NCBI GenBank assembly: GCA_034336665.1 | Contig: JAPFBE010000013.1 | Coordinates: 23,477,056-23,541,055 of the forward strand | DNA: 64,000 bases | Direction: 5' to 3' | DNA from: Luscinia megarhynchos | Taxonomy: Eukaryota; Chordata; Aves; Passeriformes; Turdidae | Shown here: piece after piece, positions 1-13,886 of the stretch | Layout: each line of letters opens with the position of its first letter | Numbering within the stretch: position 1 is the stretch's first letter | Position numbers and translations under genes: made by a program | Notes under the pieces: model-generated | Databases searched by the model: none | What the model saw: the letters and a program-made list of their open reading frames with translations, nothing else | Told to the model about the DNA's origin: nothing

Positions 1-3000
1 TGGGCTACATTTCAGCACATGCAACCCTTTCAAGCTGTGCTAAAGCTTTTATTCAGGCAAGAGAAAGAACAACCAATATAAAATAAGGATTTTTTTCTTC
101 TTTTTAGAAAAGCTGCATCAGACCTGAAGGATGCTATATTCCATTCTTTCCCTCTAATGTTTTATAATGCTGGATTATTTTAAAAAAGGGTCTAAACCCA
201 TACCGATTATGTATTTGTGTGTGTACAGACAGAGCACGATATTGGGCTAGAGTGAGTGACATATGCAGAGGGGCCAGGGATGGCTTAGAAAGTCAATTTT
301 CACTCTGTTTGCACATGGTAACAGTTCCAGATTCGTGTAATTAACTATACATCAAAAGGGTGCGAAGGAAGATATATTCCTCTCCACCTTGGGGATTTGA
401 TAGGTACTTTGCAATTCACAGTTAACCCCCCATTCACATCTTTGTCATTATGGTCATGCTAAACAACTCATCTGAAGATCAAAACAGCTTTCTTGGGGGC
501 TGTAACAGCAAGAGAAGCACAAAAGATGGCACCTTGAATCCCAGAGCAGGTACCGAGTGGCAGAGAGGGATGCAGCCCTTGACGGCGGTGCTGGTGTTCA
601 GCCCTCTGCCAGCCGTTCCAGGGATGTCAAAATGGTTTACGGGAGAAAAAGGGTCTCAAATGCCATTAGTTTAATGCTTCATAATGTCGTTGTGTCTGTT
701 TTAAATGCAATCACCAAGCTCAGGGGACACCCAGGATTAAAATAAAAGAAGAGGAAAAGCGCTTCCAGAAACGTAACAATGGAAAAGGAGGCAGAGAAAT
801 CTTTGGTGAGTGAAGAAATGAGATTCATTTGTTCTTTTCCACTGAGCAGGTAGCACATGAGTTATTGGTATAGGACAGCTAAAGGGATATTCATCATGAG
901 AACTGATTGCACCCAGGTTGTAATAAATACACCAAAGTAGCATAATCAGTCTGGAAGCAGAGGACAGTTTTGCAAAACACAAGACCTGATCCTGGCCAAG
1001 ATTTTCAGAAAGAGTAATTTCAAGTGAGATTTCTAGTGCTGTGTTAACTGTCTTTGTCTCATTTTCAGAAGTGGCGCACAACAGATCCCACCAAATATAT
1101 CCATCATCCCCATCCAGCAAGTTTATTAATGTGTGTGTGGGTGCCTAACTCCAGGGTACACTCAAAGAAAGGGAGCCAGAAAAAATGAAACATATCAAAA
1201 CCAGTGAAAAAGTTGAATCTGATCTGTTCAGACTAATAGAAATGCAAATAAATAAATTGGAAAAACAATGAGTACAAGCAGTGGTTGTGCTCATGCTAGC
1301 TTTAGGAATCTTTCTAAATGTCTCCTATCTTATTTCAATCACACAGGTGGAGCTGTTTCCTTAGGGATGAAATCCTACCTTGCTTGATATCTCCCACTCC
1401 AAGTGAGGGAGGTACATGTTCCTTTCAGACAGGAGCTGTTTGATTTCAGCAGTCATCCATTATTCTTCTCCAGAGAGGTATTAAACAAGGTGAAAGGATC
1501 ATAGGATGGTCTAACACTGCTCCTTTGTGTCTCTTTTCTTTGGAATCCTAGCAATTGGGGGCAACCTGCTTCTATGCATCGATGCTGGCAGCTAATCTAA
1601 TGTATAAAATTTACATGAGCAGCACATCCCCTCTCATCTCTACACCTCTTCTCACAGAGCATCCATCTCACACATAGGTTGCACCCTGTGGCAGCCCTCA
1701 TGTCTATCATTAGAAAGCAGACCCTTGAGCCTGGCCTAACTGTGCACCATTGATGTATTGCAGGACAGGCCTCTGATGAATTCATCCATCAAGCAGCCAC
1801 AGGAAGTGATTTCTGTGGATTAATGTGCTGGTAGGTGCATGCAGAGGTTGAAAGAGGAAAGGTTTGTGGTAGTAGCTGGCTTACTGAAAAGATAGAGAAA
1901 TTAATGTGGCAGAAATAGGGTCCTTAGCATTGCAGATAGGTACAGATCAATAGGTTGTTGCTTTCTGCTCTTGTATTTGCTTTCTGCTACAGCTATTGAT
2001 AGAAAGCAAGAAAAAGGAGTTTTTGACAATGCTCTCTACAAGGCTGGTTTTAAGAGTCTGTTCCCAGTGTTTCACAAACCAGCCAAATGTAACTCTGCAG
2101 GCTGAGATTCGCCATGGTGGATGTCTCTGGTAGTTTGGGTTGAGGGAGCTGAGTTTAATCTTGGAAGGAGGTTACAGAAAAAGAAACAGATGTATCTGTA
2201 GTTTAAAATTGACTAGCAGTGCCTTTCATTGAGAAGATCTAAAGTTTCCGTGGAACAGAGATTAGAAATTTGGCTTGAAAGGAGCTCCACTGCAGGGGAT
2301 ATGACTTCTGTCATACTCTGAAACACTGTCCAGGTTTGGCCAGATTGTGAGTCTCCAAAGAAAACCAGATTAAGTCTCTTTGGCACTTGGCAATAGAGTT
2401 TTGTCAGTGTTTTACAGCTGAACTTCCTGTCCATCCTTGTTACGTATGACCACAATGCCTGACCCGTCCCTGCAGAGCACAGCCCTTAGCTGCATTTTCC
2501 TTGGAATGCGCTTTACCATGCGGGAGTTCCTTGGTGATGGGTACCACAAGTGCAGACTGTGGGAATACAGCTAAGAGGCACACACAGAAAAGTTTCTTTT
2601 GCATTTCATCAATGGCTAAATGTGTAGCCAGGTGGACGTAGAGCATCAGGAATCGCCGAGTAAGGGGAAAAGTCAATGAAGTAGGTATTTGCTGTCGCAC
2701 ATGAAATAGATAAAATTCTTCCATTAGTTCTTGATGTGAAACAAATAAAATAAGCAGAATTTTTTTTTTAACTGCAGGCCATCACAGACATTTTTTGTTA
2801 TCCTCAAATATATTCCCTGGATGTGATGTATCAGTAGGCTTCCGGCACAAGGCTTTAGAAAAACAAAGTGTTTGTTGGCAATATGTTCAGCACCCTTTCC
2901 AGGAAACATCCTTTCCTTCTTCTGACATTCAGGTCATGTTTCATATCTTACCCTTCTTCCTAGGAAAATAACAGCAAGATTGATGATATTAAAATACTTA

Positions 3001-6000
3001 GGTCTGCAGTTTGGATGTGGAAAGGATCATATAAATATCATGGCTGGTGACTTGGAGCAACTTTGGAAAAAGCTAGAGGTTCCAGATGAACTAGCAAAAC
3101 TGTCTGTTTCTTATGGTAGAAATGGTGTGCCTGAAAGAAAAGTTAATACATCCAGGTAGGCAAGAAATATATGTTCAAAGAATTACATCAGAGGTGTTCA
3201 GGAACTGAAAAAAATCAAAGAGAGGAGCCAAAGAAGTTTCATGCTGGCATCAGAAGGTCAGTGGCATCAAGGAAGCTGATGAAGCTTGTCAAATATCCAG
3301 GGATAAGTAATAGAAATAGTAGGATTACAATGAATGAAATAGTAAGAGTGCTGTAAATGAAACATGCACAAAAATACTAGTTTGTGTGAAACCACAAGAA
3401 GCAAAAAAATGGAGCAAGGGTTGTTAGACTGGCCTGTATTGAGCATCAAGGGTATGGCTTCAGCAATCAAACTGTAGACACTGAGGAAGATGCTATTTAT
3501 GTCAGGCCTGGACAGGGCCCCAGCGCAGACAATTCCTCAGCAGGTACCAGCTCTGATAAACAAGAGTATTGCAGAAAGGTTGCAGCAGATTGAACGTGCC
3601 ATTGTTCTTCCCATTGTCCCAAAAGGAAGGCAGGCAAGTAACCATGAGATACTCAAAATTAGAATTCAGAGGTGGTGTGTGCTAGCTGTGCCTAGGGTTT
3701 ATGGAGGCTGAAGTGAACAAGACTGTGAAGCAAAATCTGCTCCCATAGATTCTCTGAAAAAGTATACAGGACCTATTCCAAAACCAGGTAATTGTCAACT
3801 AGCATGAGGGTTCCAAATGCATGGAAGCAATTTTTCCTGGATACAATATACCTGATACCAAAATATTTGTACTCCACAATCTATCAGACTGGGTACTAAA
3901 GTACTTACTGAGGATGGACACAGACCCAAATTCAGGCAGGTGATTAGCACTGCTACAGTTCCGAGTAGTACCTCAACAGGGTAGATTGCCACATGGTCAG
4001 TAGGAAACTGAAGAATGAGAAAAATCTTGACAAAAACACTGAGAACATGGTGACTCTAACCTAGGAAAATCCAGCACCAAAAAAAAAAAAAAAAAAGTGA
4101 TATGTGATCCATGGACCTGGGAGTTGCTATGATGCATCCTTATAATCAGAGGTAAAGTTGCAAATGGTGAGTTTAGCCCTGCTACTATGGAAGATGGGTA
4201 AATACATCCAGTGATGAAATAAGGAGCAGCTTCTCACAATGTGAGTGAAAATAAAGCTCTCTATTCTGGAAGGGCCTCAGACAAAGGATCTCAGTGCAGG
4301 ATCACGAGGAGGCAGTTGATGTTACGTGACCACAACAAGCAGGCTTACTGCTGCTTGCCAGCCATGCCATTGCTCTCTCAAAGGAGGCATTAAGACCCAA
4401 TAGATTCAGCATTGTTGAATCAGATAATCCAGGGTGTCCTGGATATTTCTGCTTTTTGTAGGTATTTTTACAAAGATCTGTGCTGCAGGGATGTCAAGCA
4501 GGGATCCCATTATATGGTGAAGCACATGAGTAACTGGATTTTGTGACAATCAAAGCTGTGGTGCAAAGCATATGGAGACTAAGGTCATCCAGTACCAGTC
4601 CCTCCAGGAGACAATGATGGTAACCTCCTTACTTCTGAGTGCTTGCTGAAGGGTGCAACCTTTTACTCACACTCCATAATTAGAGACAGTTTCTGTTCTC
4701 ATAAAGCAGTGGCCAGCAATAAAGCAAGGCTAACCCGCAGCTCTGGATCAAAAGAGCCTGGGATGTTGATCTGTTTGAAAGCAGACTCCTAGTTTGGTGG
4801 ATGAATCTAATGCCTTAACAAACTGGCTGACTGCAGATGGGCATACACAGGCTGCTCAGCTTCCTTTTTTATCTCTTTCGGATGTCACTGCTAGGAACAG
4901 TGATTAAATCCCCATGTGACTACTCTCAATCAGTAAGAGCAGGTCTTGTTTCTCTGGAGGCACATACCAGAGTGGCTCAGTCACCACATGGCACTGAGAG
5001 ACCACCTGTGTTAGCCAAGGATTTAGATACTTCTCATGGTGGGATGAAGCTAGATGGGACTGGTCAGCTTTACAGACAGAGTGGAACTGGGCAGGTTGCA
5101 AATTCTCCTGCTGTGTGGGTCAGGTCCTTATACTGCTGACAGAGCATTTGCAGTCTAAACACGTAAAGGGTGGAAAAGGGAAGCATATGCTGTCTCCCAG
5201 GAGGATGTGAGACAGAGAAATACCAGACTGGCTGTGAGATTCAGAGATTTAGAGAAATGGCTTTGCTGGAGTCAGTCAAGCTAGAAGTTGCATCTCTTAG
5301 AGAAACTCAAGGAGCCACCATACAAAGGAAGAAGACAAGGTGTGGATACTTCTCTGAGCGTGACAGTAGTAGAACTTCCACACGACAGAAACTGCCCAAC
5401 AGAAGATGCTATTGTTTTGAACTCAATTATTTTTTACAAGGTTCTTACAATCCACCTAATCATCTTTGTCTTAATGTTCTTTTCCTTTCTACATTGTAAC
5501 ATAAAATCAATTTCCTTTCAATTTACTTCAAATCTATCTGCATCCAGATTACTGTAACTTGGACACATGGTAATTAAATGCAGTTGGTCTGACTAGACAG
5601 GCAGTGAATGCTATTACAGTTTGTTTATGCTAGCAAGTAATGCAGGTTTCTCTGTGCCATCCCACATGCATAGTTTAACCCTACCCTAGAGAGTGTGTGC
5701 TAGCCCATGTGCAAGCTTCACCATGCATTTGGTCCTTGGTTCTTGGAGTGACATTGGTGATTAATGCTCCTTGGGTATCAGATTCTGAGATTTCAAAATA
5801 TTTGTCACACTAGGATCTGTCTCAATAGTTCATACTTTGTCAGTTCTCACCTGAGCCTCTCTTTCTGGTGGGGGCATTTAAGAGGCTGCTGAAAATATCC
5901 ACGTTTTAAAAAAGATACAGGGGTTCTACCCTTTGGCTCTACAATGAAGCCTTGTGCTAGAATCCCTGTGTGACTGATAGGATTTGACCCTGGCCTTGGC

Positions 6001-7779
6001 CCCATACAACACTGTATTCTGGGAACTTGTGAAATATGTACTCTGAATCACATTTTATGTTGTACTTTCACCTTTTGGATGCTACTGAGAAGCAAATTGT
6101 ATGGATGTCTTGAAATGATACAGAGGAGGTATTATGAGTGTCTGTATTCAAGCATGTACTGTAAATGCACCACTGAGAGGTGCTTTAAGAATGACTCAAG
6201 AAAAGGTCAAGTGAGGTAAATTCACCTTTACAGAGTAAGGTTCAAATCAGTTAAAATCTAGAATACTGTTACAAGGCAAATGGAGTAGGAAAGTTTTGTG
6301 CTAATTTACTTCACGGATACTTCATGGATCAAGAAAACTGGGAGGTCTCCCTTAGAAATCCTTTGGCACTGTTGATTCTTGTGTGGAGAACACTGAGCTG
6401 GGAGAGACAAGGGGGCTGCTCTACAGTTTTTAAAGACACTTTGTTTGAAAGCAATGCTTTCTCTGATAGAGCCTGAACTAGTGATTGCAGCCTTTGAGAC
6501 ATATGTCATATGATTACATAGAGCAAAGTGACTTTAGTGTTTAAAGATAATTTCTGAATCTCTGGATCCTTTTTGTGTTCTGTGTCCCCATTAAAAAAAA
6601 AGCCAGATTGAGTGCCCCTGAACCACTTTTGAAGACTTCATTCCTAGCTGGTCAGCAGGACCTGGCTCATACTGGAGGTGGCCTCTGGTCACAAGATTTA
6701 AGCTGGTCTATACTGGGATTTTCTGAATGACTGCATATGGGGTCTGGGACTGTTTGTTTGTCTGAGACACCTTTGATCACCCAAAAAAGCTCCAGTGGGA
6801 TGAGCTTAAAAGATGATTGTCCATTCCCCCCATAGTTAATGTAAACCACTATTTTAACTCCTCCTCTCTTTGTTACCATTTAAACTTTTCCTTGTTTCTT
6901 CCTCATTTTTGAGGCTTGAATCTAAAGTATGTCAAAATTTGCTAGGTTTTGATGACCACAATGGCTGAATCTAAACTTTTCAAGTCTTTCAAAAGTCCTT
7001 TCTTCTTTCAAACACTTTGCTAGATCAATATGATTTAAGGTCTCCAGAGCTTAGATCTTCTTGGGGCAATTCAAGCAATATAAGAGGTTGTGACCCCAAC
7101 TAATAGGACCTACCTGTTCAGAAGGCAGTCCTGCCAAAATAAAGTCTTAAAAATATGTTAGGACAAGGAGACTGGGTCTGAATTCAAGGCAGGCCCCATC
7201 CTACATTTGACCATCCTACCATACCATGATTATCTTCAGGATCCTTCTTAGGATTGTTATTGTGGTAACAATCATAAATAACTCCTTTGAGATCATGGAA
7301 CCTGCTGTAAGCTTACCTTTATGTGTTTGACATGAAACTCCAACCCTCTGACTTTCAGAAAAACGACATTTGTTATGCTCATTGCCTCAGGGAACAAGTC
7401 CTCCTGCCTCCGTATCTAAGAGATCATATTTATCTTGTCACATTGGCCTACTGAAGACTCACCTTACAGACAGCTTTTGTGGACAGCTTTCATGTTCAGG
7501 TCCAAAGACACCAAGGCTTGAAAGATGCTGGCATCTGCCAAAGATCTATTTCCTTCAGATCATGAAAATGTAGACTAAGACAGACTGAAAATCCATATGT
7601 CCCAGCATCCCAGTGCAAATGGGAGCTAAAGCAGATGCCTGGAGAATATCACAATAGCAGAGGTATATGTGATACTTCCTGCTAAAGGTCTGCTGCCCTT
7701 CAGCCATTTGTGGTTTGAGGTGCGCCTGAGTTGGGAGGAACTTCTACTCATTCAGAACTTCTGAGCAGATTTCTATTTT
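1..7779. other. Intergenic DNA downstream of NHLH2, no supported gene
   Basis: No open frame here has a recognisable domain, credible splice structure or length above chance; the frames are at most about 130 codons and scattered over both strands. A run of about 19 A lies at 4079-4097. The part from about 3,000 to 5,420 has several short lysine- and glutamate-rich frames broken by stops (for example a 39-codon frame opening near 3042). It could be a very decayed retroelement, but I could not match it to any family. The human neighbours on this side of NHLH2 are VANGL1 and CASQ2; no exon of either was recognised. Confidence 0.6.
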
Positions 7780-8540
7780 GTGAGCTTCTATCCTTGAACT
7801 TGTATAATATTTTTGCTTTCACAACATCCTGAGGAAGGAGTTCCACAGTTTTACTGCACATGGTCTGACAAGACATCTCCTTTTGTTTGTTTTGAGCCTG
7901 GCATCCAACAGTTTCATTTGGCACCTCCTGGTATCAAATTACATTGGATGAGACAGGGAACAACTGATCCCTCTCCACCATTCCCAGAAAGCTATATGAT
8001 GACTTTCTATAAAATCACTGCTGGCTCAGTCCTTTTCACTTAGTCATTTGCTGTATGGAAGCTATTCCATGCTTTGTATTACCCTTGCTGCCATTCTCAA
8101 TGCTTTTGGACTTTTACTTTGTTCTTACTGAGACTGAACCACTGAGCTGCACGTGGAATTCAGGATAGAGACTTACTTTGGTTTTATGCAATGGCATAAT
8201 GATGCTCTCTGCCTTGCTCTCTACCTGTTCTGTTCTGTTCTCTCAGTGGTGATAATAATACCTTATATTTAGTTTTCTTTTTCCATGACACAAAGACCCA
8301 AGCTGATGTTATCATGAAGCAATATATCATAGCTACAAGATCCTGCTTCTGTGCTTGGCTCAGGACTGATCAGTTATATGTGAAGTTAGAAATGTTCTTC
8401 TCTGCGTGCATCACCTTATAACTTTATTTAAATTGAATTTATTGTGCTATTTTATCAGTCTCACACATTCCTTCTTCGATTTTCATGGTCAGTTCTTGTC
8501 TTTATTATCTTGAATAAAAAAAATCCAATACAGCTTTGTA
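7780..8540 (-). mobile_element. Old CR1-type LINE 3' fragment, antisense
   Basis: Read on the plus strand, this matches the order of landmarks I know from antisense CR1 copies in turtles, crocodilians and birds. First comes a 'cttcacaacatcctg..aaggagttccacag' stretch (7,818-7,848), then 'ccttttgtttgtttt' (about 7,880), then a 'tttcatttggcacctcctgg' stretch (about 7,912). Further on are a 'atggaagctattcca' block (about 8,054), an 'agctgcacgtggaattcaggat' block (8,143-8,166), and a last weak match near 8,500. Many substitutions and small indels show the insertion is ancient. Family assignment is from recalled consensus patterns, so both ends are approximate. A plus-strand 76-codon frame inside it is a by-product. 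Confidence 0.6.
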
Positions 8541-8731
8541 GCTCTATTCTATAGGGATAATTTCTGGGATATTCTTGAAGCCTGTCTTAAATCTTGAAAT
8601 TGCTTAAGGGTCTTCTGACCCTTGGTATTGGGAATATTGGGCATGATATGTGGGAAAGAGCTGTCTTTGAATGCTGTGACTGCACACACTGGAATTCTGC
8701 TTTCTTCTGCTCTGCTCTGTTCTGTTCTGCA

Positions 8732-8757
8732 TTTCTTTTCTTTCTTTCTTTCTTTTT
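8732..8757. repeat. TTTC-type simple repeat
   Basis: Four to five TTTC units end a longer pyrimidine-rich stretch of TCTGC/TCTGT units that begins near 8,698. It is a short microsatellite with no coding meaning. Confidence 0.8.
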
Positions 8758-9606
8758 ATCTTGTCGGTGAGCCCTCCCTGAGCTCTAGAGTTTACAAATC
8801 TTTCTGCCACTTTAATGGACAAAATAATTTTGAGCGTGAGGATAGAGAATTTCTCTGGAGGATAGATGTTATATGACAAACCCCTTGTCTTTTGGTCCTG
8901 GAAAAAATCTTCCTTTGCCAATCCAACCCTCTCACCATGACTAAAGTTGTGGTGATCTCTCCTGAGTAGTTTTGAATGTTTAGTTAACAACTCCTTCTAT
9001 TTCCCTTCCTGCCTGGTTCTTGTCTATTACTGGACTGAACTCGCTTTTAACCCCTGAGTGAACTGCTCCTTCTGATTTTGCCGGAGCATTTTCTCCCCAT
9101 CCACCCATACCAGCAACTCTTCCCAGCCACTCATATCCTTCTCCTTCATCATACTTCCTGCTGTCATCTTTTCCTATGTTTGCTGCCTGCCTTTTCAGAT
9201 GCCTTTTTTTCCTCATTATGCCCTGGTGTAGACCCCAGGTTCATATGTACACCCCACCACCCTCATGGAAAATCCTTCATGTTATGCCCAGTCTAATCAA
9301 TGAGGCTCCTCCACCTATGTGACCTGGCTTCTTCTGCCCTTCATTCGCTACATGTTACATTTGCTTTGATTTAAGCACTCCTAATGGCACCTTTTTCATG
9401 CCTTCTCCCTCCTCTGAATCCTCCACAGATTTCTTCTTTGATCATCTTCTTGTTTTAGTAAGGAATACCAGAACAACTGTCACCTGTTGCTTTCCAAGTG
9501 ACTCTGTGCCCAGCCACTCCAAGAGCAATCATGGCATCCATCAATGTGTGTGTGCACTCATATCTAGGAAAGTTTGGGAGGAAAAAAACAGCAAAAACAA
9601 GGTGGA

Positions 9607-9629
9607 GGGTGGGGTGGGGTAGATGGGGG
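9607..9629 (+). other. Potential G-quadruplex motif
   Basis: The plus strand carries G3-T-G4-T-G4-TAGAT-G5, four G-runs of at least three separated by loops of 1, 1 and 5 bases. This fits the usual G-quadruplex pattern. No gene or promoter is evident next to it. Confidence 0.6.
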
Positions 9630-12600
9630 TCTTTTATCAATTTGCTAAGAATGCCTTAAGCAAATAACTGGATTTGAAAAGTATAACTTCTGTAACATTA
9701 CCTCTCTCAGACCAGTTGAGTAGAAGTCTGCATGGATGAGAAGCGAGACACCAGCCCTGAGCTGGAGCACCAAGCAGCTCCCTGTAAGAGCAAGGACTGG
9801 CTGCACTGCAGGGCATGGGCTGGTGAGATGGCAGAGGAGCAGAACCACCTCTGTACAGTTGTGCCACTCTCCGGAAGCTGGAAGGGCAGGGTGGCTGTGG
9901 GAAGGCCAGAAAGAGCAGCTGGAGGGAGGGCGCAGGAGCTGTTGTGAGATCTGGGCTGTGAGGACTTGGTGGAGAGCAGTGGTGGGCAGAGGAGCCTACT
10001 CTAAAAGGGCAGAGGAGGTGACATCATAGAGCACAGCCGCACGTTGAGAAAAACAGCACCTTTGTTTCTGCACTTGTGTCTGAAAGGAGACAGGGTCTGA
10101 GCTCTCTTTCATTTTGAGCCTGAGTTATTCCAGCCCAGTGACTCGATTTATTTCTGTCTCTGCTCCTGACATTTCTCTTTCAGGTGGCTGCTGCATGGTT
10201 TTGGGTGGGGCTGTGAGCTGGGGTGACTCGTGTTTTCAAGCTCTTATCGGCGTCAGTATGATGTTCTGCTTTGCTTTTCTGTCATACGGCATCCTGCTCC
10301 CCTCCCCTTCCTCCCCTCCCTCTGCCGGCTCCCAGAGGAGGTGACAGACGGTCCTGTAATTTGGTTCCATTCGCTCGACTGGAGCAACACCTGCCCCCCT
10401 CTCTGGGGACAGGAGGGTCTCATCCCTAACCGTGCAAGGAGCCAAAGATGAATCTGAAACTCACATGCAAATAGAGCTCAGGATAAAACAACACAGCCAT
10501 TCTGGGCAGGAAAGGCAAAATCCGTCACCAGGGGAAGAGGCAGGAAAAACTCAATCTGCTCTGAAGAAATAAATAAGAAGCACCAGGAGATTGCCTTTTC
10601 GTTCTGGGTTTGTTGCTATTGTGGTTATTGATCTGTCCCACCCTGGAGAATAAACTGAGAGTACTGAAAAATAATGGCTGATATTAGAACACATTTATTC
10701 ACCCTAAAAGAACTGGGTTAATTGGGCTACAGGATGGCTAGATGGATAGATATGTGAAGAGATAGAATGTCTCTGCTATTTTTTCACAGCTGTGTAATGG
10801 AAAAGATCCATTTCTTTGTTGAGTTTCATATACAACATCCTCTTCAGCTCCCCACCCCCCATCTCTCCTTCAAACACACATACACTCCCTTTGCTAGGGA
10901 TATATAGCAAAAATATCAAATGGCATCCAAGACCCTCAGAATTTATCTGCTGTAAGTATCAGTGGTCATATCCTACCTGGCTCACACACTTTTTAACACA
11001 AACAATAAGACACGACTTTGTGGCTGGGGAGTAATGTGATCCTGAATGCACAGTACCATGCACTTTGCTGGACAGTACTGGTCTATGCCTAGAAAAATCT
11101 TCCTTTTGTATGGGCATATGTAATAGCAGCATAAATTTTAGAATATAAATTTTATATTTGGGAATATTTTGTGCTCGAGATCTTTTAATCTTTTAGGAAA
11201 CTGTGTGATACTCAGATACAGTTCCCCCTTAGCTGTACAGTCCTGTCAAAACCATTATGTTTATTTGGAGGAGTTACTTTTGGCTTGCTGTCTGTCCTCG
11301 TTTGCTGTATCAGGGTCAGGATTTGTTTCCAGGGTTCAGATGAATGCATTAGCTGCCCTGCTTCCTAATGATACCTAGTGAGTATATATCGCACCGTGTC
11401 CCTGTGAGTCCATATAGGCCTGAAAATGTGTCTTAAGAGGTGTTGTAGCCTGATGTTAGCATGCATTGGATATCCCTTGTACTGGGATGTTCTAGGTTTA
11501 TCCATTAGAACTGCTTGCTCTCTGTGAATGCTGGAGATTTCCATTCAATATTTTATGTATTTTATATAATGTTTTATATATTGTATTGAATTCAGGCCTA
11601 AAGTCCCTGTTTTAGAGTCAGACAGAGGTCCAGAGGTAGTGCTCTACCTTCTCTGTCTCTAAGTGCGCTTTCTTTCATGGTTTGTAAGATGAGCTCCTCT
11701 TTGTGAGAGAAAGGTATCTGAATGTAGCTAAAATACCAGGAAATATTAACTGTGTCTCTTCCCTGCCAATTGTTGTAATGGCTGAGTATGATATAAACTT
11801 CCATTCAGCAGTTCCAACCCCAGTCCTTCTATAGTATTGTCATTCAAGGTCATTCATTCCTTCATTGCTTAGGGAACATAGACATAGGCAAACTTTTATT
11901 ATATAATTAGACTTTATTGCTATCTAAGCCAGACTTGCAATGAGATGGAGTAATATTTGTTTACCCATTCTTCATAAATCCAGACTTCTGAGCACTTAGC
12001 CATGCAGCCTTTTTTTTTTTCCTTTTGCATAGGCCTTGTAACTTCTGCATACTACTCAGTTCCTTAAGAATACAAAAAGGTATAGAATGTGGGAGAAAAA
12101 CCTACATTTCTGTTTTCAACACTCATCAACTGCTAGATGAAAATGAGTTTCCTTCTTGGTGTCAGCAGGAGAAATAGAAGTTTAGGTGATGTTATGGTGG
12201 GGACAAGATTTAAACCAGGTAGTGAGCTTATGGAAGTGAGACAGGACTTGTAGGAAGAAGCAATTTCTTCCATCAGATAAAACTTGGGAAGAAAAGGACA
12301 TCTCTTCAGGTCAAGTGCCCTGACCCTTTTGCATGTTGAACTTGAGTTGTGACCTTTTGGATACTACCAAAAGCAAAGCCCTTGCTACTCTGTGTCTGAG
12401 TGCAGACAGGTTCTTAGTTGTCTCAGGGATGGTAAGAATGGAATAGCCCACAAATTTTCTGACTTCCTGAGCCTGTTCCCACACATCTCCAAGCTGCGCT
12501 CTTCTTTGCTCACAACATAGGAGCCTTTCTGGCTTATCACTTGGGCACAGGATCACATGGCTGGAAACCTGAGACTTGAGCATTATCTCAACCTGTGCCT

Positions 12601-13867
12601 GACATTTGTGTGAGACCTCCAGAAGGGGAAGTGAAGCCAGGGGGAATGTAGGGTTCACACCTACAACTGCCAGTGACTGCAGCCATCATACTTCACAGGC
12701 AGGTTTTGCAGAGCACTCTCTTCCCCTAAAACAGGCCTTCCCAATGCTCAAGAAGGAAATAATATGCTTATCTTTTCATTAACTAAATCCGCCCAAATTC
12801 TGGTAGCATGAATGCTTTTTGGATGGCAGGATTTATAATATCACTCAGGCAATTACATCAAACTCAACACAGCACCCTGAACCTAAAAAACAAACCTGTC
12901 CCAAAGGAAGCCAGCTCCAAGGTTGGTGGAACCCTGAAATGCAGGATTTGAAACCTGTGCATTGAACTACCAAACCAGTGTATTCTCCCCTGGAACACGG
13001 CAAGTGTATATTTGTAGGAAATGGAATTAACAGTCTCTCTGATAGTTTTCTTCATGGAGCTTTTCAGCTGGTCAAGACTACACTTAATTAAATCACTGTG
13101 CAAAGTGTCAGCCATAAGAATGGGGTGAAGGTGAGTGTTTTATCTCTCCAGCAAGTAAGAATGGATGACGAAGCCACCAGAGTCAATGGCAGCATTCAAG
13201 TTATAGGTAAAATTAATCCTTTGTGGCAAATGAGAAAAGGGTTTAATAATTTAAATAGTCTCAGGTAATAAATAACCTGTCTGCCATTGAGTCTGTATCT
13301 GTTCCATGCTTCAAATTACAAGATTTGGCAATGAAGCCTTATATAAAAGATTATGGTTGAGGTTTTCTAAAGTAGGGAAAGGGCACAAGATTGTTCCTTC
13401 GTTTCACTAGAATAAGACCTGCCCAGAGAAGGATATAAGCTGAATTTAAACAAGAGAAAGAAAACCCAATGCACTCAGGCAGGACACAACATGTACATTT
13501 GGGTGGCAAAGCCAGACATTTCAAAGACTGAGGCAGCAAAACAGGTGCTTGCAAGCATCAGATTTGATTTGATTATACAGCTTGAACTTTGGAAGATGTG
13601 ACCAGATACCAGTCATGGTGAGACTGGAAGAAAGTGACAGCAAGGGTCCTGTGTCTGCATTTGGGTAGGGCAACCAGCTGAAAGCAGCTGGAGCAGGGGA
13701 GCCGTGGTGGAGGGACTGCAGTCTGAGTCTTCCTAGGAAGTGGCAGGCAACCTGTTGAAGTGGCCCACATATGACTTGAGAAGCATCTGCAATCCTTATC
13801 CATAAGGTCATGTCTTGTCTGTCTGACCGAAGGACCAACAGGGAAAAATAATTAGGAAAAAACAACT

Positions 13868-13886
13868 TTTATTTGATACTTTTATT
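13868..13886 (-). terminator. NHLH2: Tandem poly(A) signals for NHLH2
   Basis: Two canonical AATAAA hexamers occur on the minus strand (13,881-13,886 and 13,868-13,873), 13 bases apart and about 1.15 kb past the stop codon. Cleavage would be expected about 10-30 bases further on, near 13,840-13,860. A T/G-rich segment follows around 13,800-13,835, as expected for a downstream element. Other hexamers inside the UTR could give shorter isoforms. Confidence 0.55.

Larger units (their letters stand above)
8541..13849. other. Intergenic DNA 3' of NHLH2, no supported gene
   Basis: No gene recognised. The content includes a pyrimidine-rich stretch around 9,000-9,450, a G-quadruplex-type motif at 9,607-9,629, and a moderately GC-rich block around 10,040-10,450 that contains several CpGs. 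The rest is AT-rich DNA with only short frames. Antisense frames at 12,311-12,658 and 13,521-13,865 show no domain and are treated as chance. Confidence 0.6.

Noticed and set aside
4380..4460. Possible retroviral integrase-like residues
   Set aside because: A Cys-rich stretch and an SDN-like triplet were visible, but in different frames with stops between, and no catalytic motif could be completed.
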